Positions 1 to 4,844 of a stretch of DNA of 9,279 nucleotides are shown here, piece after piece (within the stretch, counting starts at the first letter, position 1; each line of letters begins with the position of its first letter). Under the pieces are notes generated by a model. That model had not been told where the DNA came from, did no database searches, and saw nothing but the letters and a program-made list of their open reading frames with translations. The stretch is from an uncultured Clostridia bacterium (GTDB taxonomy: Bacteria > Bacillota > Clostridia > Oscillospirales > Ruminococcaceae). The position numbers and the translations under genes were made by a program. The stretch covers positions 1 to 9,279 of the forward strand of contig CANPZQ010000078.1 of the NCBI GenBank assembly GCA_947588775.1. The letters run 5' to 3'.

Positions 1-217
1 GACGAGCGGTCGGTCATTTATGACCGCGAAGTCCGAAAAGCAAGTTTTGTCGCTGGCGTTGGTTCCCCCAACAAAAAGGCCCTTAATGCCCAAACTTGTT
101 CATTTTACAAAGCTAAGATAGTGTCACTTTGTAAGCGCGGCGGAAAAAGCGGGAAAATCGCGCGAAACTGCAGGGGCGGGCGGGTGGGGCCAACCATACC
201 AGCTTTTTCCGCCGCGC
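1..217 (-). repeat. Repeat element R1 (partial, cut by window start)
   Basis: Reverse-oriented copy of the composite repeat also found at 4296, 6236, 6939 and 9000. Read on the minus strand it has module A (217-135), an inverted repeat with arms at 135-150 and 202-217 pairing perfectly over 16 bp. The loop contains a G-run block at 173-189 (plus strand) with four runs of 3-4 G and one-nucleotide spacers. One module B unit ending in GCCTTTTTGTTGGGG follows, then the start of module C (about 65 down to 1), which runs off the window. The module A stem differs in sequence from the other copies (GCGGAAAAAGC against GGGGACGGAGC) but stays paired. This copy has one B unit where R2, R4 and R5 have two. 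Confidence 0.85.
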
Positions 218-267
218 GGGCGAGCAGAAAGCCCCTGAGCAAGCCGCCAACATCAAACCCCACCCTT

Positions 268-291
268 CCCCCTCCCCTCGGGGGGAGGGGG
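268..291. repeat. GC-rich palindrome, 10-bp stem with TCGG loop
   Basis: Perfect inverted repeat: CCCCCTCCCC at 268-277 and GGGGAGGGGG at 282-291, with a four-base TCGG loop. It resembles the short intergenic palindromes that appear in many bacterial genomes as spurious SPSPRGEG-type translations; that resemblance is from general knowledge and was not searched. Confidence 0.6.
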
Positions 292-435
292 ATAACCCAA
301 CCTTCACAGTGCAGAAGCTCCGCAGGGGGTGAGGGGAACTTAAAATAGCACGAGCGAAGCGAGTACCTTATGAAAACCCCCGGTCAAAGAAAAATTACGT
401 TCAACGCAGCAACCTCTCCCCCGCCTGAACCGAAT

Positions 436-471
436 CCCACCCCCCGAGGCCGCAAGCCGAGCGGGGGTGGG
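436..471. repeat. GC-rich palindrome, 9-bp stem
   Basis: CCCACCCCC at 436-444 pairs perfectly with GGGGGTGGG at 463-471. The intervening 18 bases contain a short inner GGC/GCC pairing. It lies in gene-free sequence downstream of jag. No T-run follows on either strand, so it is not a textbook intrinsic terminator. Confidence 0.55.
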
Positions 472-654
472 TGAGGTTTAGGCCTTACCCGTCAGCGTAT
501 CCGCCCAACCCATACCTTTTCACTCCCCCATCAACACATAATCTCCCCCTAACCACCCACACAACCCATAACCCCCATACTTATCCAAAAATCAGCCTCC
601 TGCTTTCCACCGTCTGCGGAGATAGGTATGGCTCACCACCCCCCAAATTACCCC

Positions 655-686
655 GCGGGCGGCCTCCAACCAAGAAAACCGCCCGC
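655..686 (-). terminator. Hairpin just downstream of jag, possible transcript end
   Basis: GCGGGCGG at 655-662 pairs perfectly over 8 bp with CCGCCCGC at 679-686. It starts 9 bp past the jag stop codon and could end the rpmH-to-jag transcript or protect its 3' end. On the minus strand the following sequence is GGGGTAATTT rather than a T-run, so calling it an intrinsic terminator is weak. Confidence 0.35.
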
Positions 687-695
687 GCTCATCAT

Positions 696-1511
696 TTAAA
701 ATTCAATTTTTGAATAGAGCCCGCTGTTGCTCATCTCGTCCTCCGGCTTCGGTTTCTTATAGTCCTTCTCGAAGCTCGACGAAATGTCAAGGCTCCTCGC
801 CTTGAAGTCCTCCCTGCGGCGGCCGCCCTTTCTGCCGCCCTTACCGTTGTTGTAACGCCCGTTGCGGCCCTTGTAGCCGCCCTCGCGGCGTTCCGGCCTC
901 TCGGTCGAGGAAATCAGTACCTTCCTGTAGGGCTCCTCGCCGACCGAACGGCTTGTCGCATTCTCGATTTCCGCTACCGCGGCATGGATAATCCTTCGCT
1001 CGTAGGGGTTCATAGGCTCGAGAGCGACGGTTTTGCCGATTCTTTTGGACTTCGCGACCATCTTCTTAGCAAGCTCCTCGAGCTGGACCTTTCTCTTCGC
1101 CCTGAAGCCGCAGCAATCGGTTGCGATTCTGTAGTATGTCTTGTCGGAACGGTTCGCGGCAAGGGAAGCGAGATACTGCAGCGCGTCAAGGGTTTCGCCC
1201 CTGCGGCCGATTATCCCTTCAACGCCCTCGCCCTTTATTTCAAGAAGCGAGCCGCCCTCGATTTCGGAAATTTCCACCTCGGGATTCTCAAAGCCCATCG
1301 ACTTCATTACCGTGACGATATATTCAGCGGCGACCTCGGGCTTCGACTTCTCATATTCCGCCTCGACCTTGGCCTCGCCCTTCATTCCGAAAAGCGTTTT
1401 CTTGGGTTCCTCAAGAACCGTAAAGCTGATTTTTTCAGCCTCCACATTGAATTCCGCGGCCGCCTGCGCCTTGGCCTCGTCTACTGTTTTTGCGGTGAAG
1501 ATTTTTTTCAT
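696..1511 (-). CDS. khpB: Jag/KhpB RNA-binding protein (Jag-N, KH and R3H domains)
   Basis: RNA-binding protein of the Jag/KhpB/EloR family, 271 residues. In Firmicutes this family partners with KhpA and influences cell elongation and division. Residues 1-50 form the Jag-N domain, with the KKTLFGMKG signature at 37-45. A KH domain follows, with GIIGRRGETLDALQYL at about 99-114. The R3H domain has R172-x3-H176 within a segment at about 170-201. Residues 203-240 are a basic Gly/Arg/Asn-rich tail. I chose the start at 1511 because a perfect AGGAGG (1519-1524) lies 7 nt upstream; an upstream in-frame alternative at 1538 begins with TTG and lacks such a site. It is the last gene of the rpmH-rnpA-yidD-yidC-jag cluster, 101 bp after yidC. 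It is also called jag or eloR. Confidence 0.95.
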   Translation of the reverse strand: MKKIFTAKTVDEAKAQAAAEFNVEAEKISFTVLEEPKKTLFGMKGEAKVEAEYEKSKPEVAAEYIVTVMKSMGFENPEVEISEIEGGSLLEIKGEGVEGIIGRRGETLDALQYLASLAANRSDKTYYRIATDCCGFRAKRKVQLEELAKKMVAKSKRIGKTVALEPMNPYERRIIHAAVAEIENATSRSVGEEPYRKVLISSTERPERREGGYKGRNGRYNNGKGGRKGGRRREDFKARSLDISSSFEKDYKKPKPEDEMSNSGLYSKIEF

Positions 1512-1612
1512 GTTGCATCCTCCTGTTTTTGCTTGCAATACTTCTTTTATCCTGAAAATCCTGTGCGGGCCGGATTACAGATTGTTGATTAAATATTGAT
1601 TATTACCGTTTG

Positions 1613-2950
1613 TCAATAATCGTCGCCGTATTTTTCGGCAAGCTTCTTTCTTGCCTCAATAAGCCTCGGGTCCTCGTCGGCGTCATCGTCCTCGCTGACA
1701 AGCCGCTTTCTCGCCTCGTTTATTTTCCTGCGCTCGATTTCCTTGCGCTCGTTCTTAGAAAGCTTGACCTCCGGCGCGTCCAGATCGTCTATAAGCGAAG
1801 TCGAGCTTCCGCCCTGCTGGGCCTTCTGCTGCTCAAGAGCGAGCTGATAAATCGACGGCTTGCGCTTTTTCTTCTTTGCCTCTTTTTCGAGGATTTTATC
1901 CATTCGCTCCGGCGTAAAGTAAAGCTGGACCGCGACCGTCTGGACAAGCGCGAGCACCGACGAGAATATCCAGTAGATACCGATTCCCGCGGGGAAGCTG
2001 AACGCAATCCAGAAGGAAACCAGCGGCATCACATAGAGCATACCCATCATCGCGCCGCCCTGCGAAACGCCCTGACGCTTCATCATAAGGCCGCTTATAA
2101 CCGTAAGAATAAGCTGTGAAACGAGCGAAAGTATCGGAATCAGGATATAAATCGTCGACCAGCTCGGGTAGTTTCCGAGATAGAGCCCCATGAACTCGTA
2201 GTTGAAGCCGTCGCAGAAGTCCGCGACCTCGCTGTCAAAGAGCTGAGGGTAGTCCTTCGCGACCGAGAGAACCAAAAGCTGGACCCTCGAGGTCGCTCCG
2301 CCAGCGACAAGCCGGCTCGAAAACTTCTTTGAATCGTTGAAGTATTCGTCCATCGTCGGGTCGGCCTCAAATCCCGCGGTAACGGCCGCGAGCCTCTCGT
2401 CGGAGAGCTTTAATTTGTCGCTGAGCTTTTCGTTATATCCCTTTAAGAGCTCCTCTAAGTTTGTCCCCTGCGCAAGGCGTTCGGAGAGGGTCAAGGCTTC
2501 CGTTTCGCCGTCGGCTTTGTCGTTTTTAACCGAAACCGACATGTTGTAGTAGTCGACGACAGTCTGGACCGACGCGTCGATTTTATCCGCCGGAAGCCCG
2601 GAGATATAGGTAAGCGGCGCGTAGACGACCTCGATAACCGCGAAGAGTATGACGTACGTAAGAACCATTCCCAGACAGCCGTTGGTGGGGCTTACGCCCT
2701 CGTCGTTATAGACCTGCATAGTGGCTTCGTTGAGCTTATCGCGGTTATTCGCGTATTTTTTCTTTATCTGGTCAAGCTTCGGCTGAAGCTTGCGGAGCCG
2801 AGCCGAGGATTTCTGCTGCTTTATGCTCGACGGGAGCATCACAAGTTTTGTGACTATCGTAAACAGAAACAGCGCGACGCCGTAGTTTTTAACAAGCGTA
2901 TAGCAAATTTTCAGAATCCATCCGAAAGGAATGGCGATTATTTTCATCAT
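1613..2950 (-). CDS. yidC: YidC/Oxa1/SpoIIIJ-family membrane protein insertase
   Basis: Integral membrane insertase that helps proteins enter the cytoplasmic membrane, alone or with SecYEG. It has 445 residues from the ATG at 2950, longer than the roughly 260 of SpoIIIJ. Hydrophobic segments lie at about 24-40, 92-117, 266-290 and, as a paired block, 301-345. The family stretch SIKQQKSSARLRKLQPKLDQ (42-61) is the start of the cytoplasmic coiled coil. About 150 residues are inserted between TM2 and TM3, predicted to be extracytoplasmic. The C-terminal 95 residues are highly charged. The groove arginine of SpoIIIJ (TILIRLLILP) aligns with Lys35 here (TIVTKLVMLP). No lipobox or signal peptide precedes TM1. 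The ATG at 2950 is followed at once by another (2947). AAAGG at 2963-2967 is a modest ribosome site with long spacing, so the exact start is uncertain by a codon. Confidence 0.95.
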   Translation of the reverse strand: MMKIIAIPFGWILKICYTLVKNYGVALFLFTIVTKLVMLPSSIKQQKSSARLRKLQPKLDQIKKKYANNRDKLNEATMQVYNDEGVSPTNGCLGMVLTYVILFAVIEVVYAPLTYISGLPADKIDASVQTVVDYYNMSVSVKNDKADGETEALTLSERLAQGTNLEELLKGYNEKLSDKLKLSDERLAAVTAGFEADPTMDEYFNDSKKFSSRLVAGGATSRVQLLVLSVAKDYPQLFDSEVADFCDGFNYEFMGLYLGNYPSWSTIYILIPILSLVSQLILTVISGLMMKRQGVSQGGAMMGMLYVMPLVSFWIAFSFPAGIGIYWIFSSVLALVQTVAVQLYFTPERMDKILEKEAKKKKRKPSIYQLALEQQKAQQGGSSTSLIDDLDAPEVKLSKNERKEIERRKINEARKRLVSEDDDADEDPRLIEARKKLAEKYGDDY

Positions 2951-3002
2951 AATTAAATCCAACCTTTTACAGGGCCTTGCGCCCGTTTACACTGTACTCT
3001 TC

Positions 3003-3257
3003 CTAAATTCCGTCCCGCCGGCTTTTTAACGTATAGAGATAAAATTTTTCCGGGACATAGTCCACCCCGCCGTTTGACCACGGGTTGCAGCGAAGTATCC
3101 GCCAGAGCGCGAGAACGCTTCCCTTAACTGCGCCGTGCTTTTCGATTGCGGTTATCGCGTATTCCGAGCAGGTGGGGTAATATTTGCAGCAGGGCCTTTT
3201 CAACGGGGAAATATAGCGGCGATAGACGCCTATAAGCGCGATTAAAAGCTTTTTCAT
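3003..3257 (-). CDS. yidD: Membrane protein insertion efficiency factor YidD
   Basis: Small YidD-family protein of 84 residues, thought to be membrane-associated and to assist insertion of proteins through YidC. Family hallmarks are complete: an amphipathic N-terminus (MKKLLIALIGVYRRYISPLK), the cysteine motif YYPTCSEYA at 26-34, and RCNPWSNGG at 56-64. The ATG overlaps the rnpA stop codon by 4 bp (ATGA at 3254-3257 on the minus strand), so translation is probably coupled. yidC follows 52 bp further on, the usual order in bacteria. Confidence 0.96.
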   Translation of the reverse strand: MKKLLIALIGVYRRYISPLKRPCCKYYPTCSEYAITAIEKHGAVKGSVLALWRILRCNPWSNGGVDYVPEKFYLYTLKSRRDGI

Positions 3258-3649
3258 TGCTGCGTGCCGGGTTTATTTCGGCGTTTTTCCTGTTTTTTTG
3301 CCGTGGAAGGTTTTTCGGGGGCTTCCGATACGGCTCTTTCAAGCTTTACAAAGAGCCTGTCGAATTCCGTGGATTTTTTGCCGTTGATTTCCTCTCTTGC
3401 GACGAAAACTATGTCGCAGCCGAGCGGCACCGAAAGCTCGTTTTTACGGTACGCGGCGCGAAGGATTCTTTTTGCGCGGTTTCGTTCAACGGCTCCGCCG
3501 ATTTTTTTGCCGGCGGTTATTCCGAAGCGGTTATAGGGGCGGTTATTCCGAAGAAAATATGCGGTTACGCCGGGGCATGATGCTTTAAAGCCTTTTTTAT
3601 AGAGGCGGGCGAAAACCCTTGCGTCCTTTAGAATCTCGGTATAGAGCAT
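3254..3649 (-). CDS. rnpA: Ribonuclease P protein component
   Basis: Protein subunit of RNase P, which binds the catalytic RNA and helps it remove 5' leaders from precursor tRNAs. It has 131 residues. The hallmark RNR helix is present (AVERNRAKRILRAAYR, 53-68), and upstream lie the conserved FARLYKKG (13-20) and NRFGITAGKKIG (40-51) segments. Residues 110-131 are a Lys/Arg/Pro-rich tail beyond the usual core. The start at 3649 is supported by CGGAGGG a few bases upstream. It lies 183 bp after rpmH, in the order used across bacteria, and overlaps yidD by 4 bp. Confidence 0.96.
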   Translation of the reverse strand: MLYTEILKDARVFARLYKKGFKASCPGVTAYFLRNNRPYNRFGITAGKKIGGAVERNRAKRILRAAYRKNELSVPLGCDIVFVAREEINGKKSTEFDRLFVKLERAVSEAPEKPSTAKKQEKRRNKPGTQQ

Positions 3650-3663
3650 AGAACCCTCCGGTA

Positions 3664-3686
3664 CGGATTTGTCAAAAGAAAATCCG
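3664..3686 (-). promoter_or_regulatory. Hairpin immediately upstream of rnpA ribosome site
   Basis: CGGATTT (3664-3670) and AAATCCG (3680-3686) form a perfect 7-bp inverted repeat with a 9-base loop. On the minus-strand transcript it ends a few bases before the rnpA Shine-Dalgarno sequence, so it could affect translation or processing. That role is inferred from position only. Confidence 0.35.
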
Positions 3687-3701
3687 GCAATTTAAAATAA
3701 A

Positions 3702-3726
3702 CGACCACATTTTATTCATGCGGTCG
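3702..3726 (-). terminator. Weak hairpin between rpmH and rnpA, possible attenuator
   Basis: Read on the minus strand, CGACCGCAT (3726-3718) and ATGTGGTCG (3710-3702) pair over 9 bp with one G-T wobble and a 7-base loop, then TTTATTTT follows. This could be a partial terminator that makes rpmH mRNA more abundant than rnpA mRNA. The T-run is interrupted, so read-through is expected. Confidence 0.4.
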
Positions 3727-3832
3727 GTTGCCGTCAGGTAAATTTCAGAGAACAGAGATAGCAATTAACTGCCATCTCCATCCCCTTTACCGCTGAGCCA
3801 AGATGGGCAAATCAAACTACCGTAACCGAAAA

Positions 3833-3976
3833 TCAATAGGTAAGTCTGGCCCTGCCCTTTGCGCGTCTGCGAGCAAGAACCTTGCGGCCGTTTTTGGTAG
3901 CCATTCTCTTGAAGAAGCCGTGTTCTTTTTTGCGATGAATCTTCTTAGGCTGGTATGTTCTTTTAATCTGAGCCAT
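3833..3976 (-). CDS. rpmH: 50S ribosomal protein L34
   Basis: Ribosomal protein L34, a very basic 47-residue component of the large subunit. The body matches the family almost residue for residue: KRTYQPKKIHRKKEHGFFKR, then MATKNGRKVLARRRAKGR. The C-terminus is ARLTY where KRLT-type endings are usual. Compared with E. coli L34 there are three extra N-terminal residues before KRTY. The start is fixed by AAAGGGGGG just upstream of the ATG at 3976 and by a sigma-A-type promoter at 4036-4065. It is the first gene of the minus-strand cluster. Confidence 0.97.
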   Translation of the reverse strand: MAQIKRTYQPKKIHRKKEHGFFKRMATKNGRKVLARRRAKGRARLTY

Positions 3977-4004
3977 TTTTGACCCCCCTTTATCAATTAT
4001 CAAC

Positions 4005-4018
4005 CTGAAAATTTTCAG
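4005..4018. promoter_or_regulatory. Perfect 14-bp palindrome in the rpmH leader
   Basis: CTGAAAATTTTCAG is a perfect palindrome lying about 10-25 nt after the predicted rpmH transcription start. It could be a protein-binding site or a small RNA hairpin. I do not recognise a regulator for it. Confidence 0.35.
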
Positions 4019-4035
4019 ATAGTCTACAAAGTCAT

Positions 4036-4065
4036 ATTATATAACACAGAACGGCGGCTTGTCAA
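4036..4065 (-). promoter_or_regulatory. Sigma-A-type promoter of rpmH
   Basis: On the minus strand, TTGACA (4065-4060) and TATAAT (4041-4036) are both perfect consensus hexamers separated by 18 bp. An overlapping TATATA at 16 bp is also possible. The predicted start lies near 4029, giving a leader of about 53 nt with a strong ribosome site before rpmH. It would drive the whole rpmH-to-jag cluster. Confidence 0.85.
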
Positions 4066-4102
4066 TAGTAAAAACGCGATTTTTTTAAATTTGTCGTCCG
4101 TT

Positions 4103-4181
4103 TTTTCAACATCTGCCCGCGGTATTGTTGAAATATACAAAAATTTCGGCTTCGGGGGTATACTATTATATAATATAAAAC
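4103..4181. other. Candidate upstream DnaA-box region (left part of a split origin)
   Basis: TTTTCAACA at 4103-4111 (plus) and ATTTCAACA at 4134-4126 (minus) are convergent nine-mers of the same type as the cluster between dnaA and dnaN. They are followed by a GC patch and an AT-only tract around 4160-4180. In Firmicutes such as B. subtilis the origin is split by dnaA into upstream and downstream box clusters, which this layout resembles. The boxes differ from the TTATCCACA consensus, so function is inferred. Confidence 0.4.
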
Positions 4182-4183
4182 GC

Positions 4184-4212
4184 TTGAAAAAATCGGGGTT
4201 TTGTGGTATAAT
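4184..4212 (+). promoter_or_regulatory. Strong distal promoter upstream of R2 and dnaA
   Basis: TTGAAA at 4184-4189 and TATAAT at 4207-4212 are separated by exactly 17 bp, with a TGG extension directly before the -10 hexamer. The predicted start is near 4219, about 625 nt before dnaA. The transcript would begin with the G-run block at 4227-4254 and then read through R2. It may serve dnaA with a long structured leader or make a separate short RNA. Confidence 0.75.
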
Positions 4213-4226
4213 GGGTTTTGAATGGA

Positions 4227-4254
4227 GGGGTGAGGGGTTGGGGGAGGGGTGGGG
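4227..4254 (+). promoter_or_regulatory. G-quadruplex motif at the start of the distal transcript
   Basis: Five runs of 4-5 G are separated by loops of 3, 2, 1 and 1 nt, a textbook quadruplex-forming pattern on the plus strand. It begins about 8 nt after the predicted start from the promoter at 4184-4212, so both the nascent RNA and the non-template DNA could fold. Folding is inferred from the motif. Confidence 0.65.
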
Positions 4255-4295
4255 TGTTGGTTTGGCTGTTTTCGGAGGAAGGGCGCGTTAAGGAC

Positions 4296-4755
4296 GGCGC
4301 GGGGACGGAGCTGGTTTCCCGGGTCCCACCCGCCCGCCCCCGCAGCTTCATCAAATCTTCCCGCTCCGTCCCCGCGCCTTGAAGGGCTGATGTCGCAGCT
4401 TAGGTATTAAGGGCCTTTTTGTTGGGGCTTCGGGAGGAAGGCTTTATGCTCCTATCGCCAAACTGCAAAAGAGGCAGGTTTAGATGTTAGTGCCTTTTTG
4501 TTGAGGGAACCAACGCCAGCGACAAAACTTGCTTTTCGGACTTCGCGGTCATAAATGACCGACCGCTCGTCCTCAAAGAGTTTTGTTCCGCTGTCGTAGG
4601 CGAGGGTTCCCCCGCAGAAAACAGCCCACCGGACTGATTTCTTGGCTCCCCTTCCTGCGCTTGCTTACGCATAAGAGTTTCGCGGCCTGCGGGCCGCGAC
4701 AAGGGGCTCCGCCCCTTGACCCTGCGGCCTTTGGAAAAGGCCGGCGAAACTTTTT
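4296..4755 (+). repeat. Repeat element R2 (full copy, upstream of dnaA)
   Basis: Module A: perfect 16-bp inverted repeat (4296-4311 with 4363-4378) whose loop holds a C-run block at 4325-4341. Module B: two units ending at 4413-4427 and 4492-4506, spaced 79 bp. Module C: GGGAACC at 4505-4511 pairs with GGTTCCC at 4605-4611, and ACAAAACT (4522-4529) with AGTTTTGT (4579-4586), enclosing a CGGTCA/TGACCG hairpin. Module D: a CAGCCC hairpin near 4622, imperfect here. Module E: hairpins at 4680-4699, 4700-4718 and 4725-4743, then GCGAAACTTTTT, which can also pair with AGTTTCGC upstream of the hairpins. The element ends about 19 bp before the proximal dnaA promoter. No protein function is supported. 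Confidence 0.85.
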
Positions 4756-4773
4756 AGTTTTTTGTTTTTGTTT

Positions 4774-4802
4774 TTGGGGTGGGTGTGTCTTTTGGGTATA
4801 AT
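4774..4802 (+). promoter_or_regulatory. Proximal dnaA promoter (probable)
   Basis: TATAAT at 4797-4802 is perfect; TTGGGG at 4774-4779 is a poor -35 at exactly 17 bp spacing. The start would be near 4809, leaving a 36-nt leader with AAAGGA (4832-4837) before the dnaA ATG. The weak -35 suggests low basal or activated expression. Confidence 0.5.
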
Positions 4803-4844
4803 TCTCTTTAACATATATCATACTCATATCGAAAGGATGTCAAT

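Larger units (their letters stand above)
218..695. other. Gene-free region downstream of jag with GC-rich palindromes
   Basis: I see no convincing gene here. The stretch holds three GC-rich inverted repeats, at 268-291, 436-471 and 655-686, listed separately, and C-rich low-complexity sequence around 520-660. Short ORFs across it have biased, proline- and arginine-rich compositions expected from C/G-rich repeats. The genes that often follow jag in Firmicutes (mnmE, mnmG) are not present before the window ends. Confidence 0.6.

Noticed and set aside
655..686. Confident intrinsic terminator after jag
   Set aside because: The 8-bp stem is good, but the sequence after it is G-rich rather than a T-run, so it is listed only as a weak candidate.
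984..1592. Plus-strand ORF of 202 codons opposite jag
   Set aside because: It is a shadow of jag in the opposite strand. The minus-strand reading has complete Jag-N, KH and R3H domains and a strong ribosome site.
4413..4506. Module B read as a mini-CRISPR array
   Set aside because: Only the roughly 15 bp unit ends are strictly conserved, there are at most two units, the intervening sequence is similar between copies, and no cas gene is present.
4296..4755. Repeat as an insertion sequence or group II intron
   Set aside because: No transposase or reverse transcriptase ORF, no clear terminal inverted repeats or target duplications, and no recognisable intron domain V.
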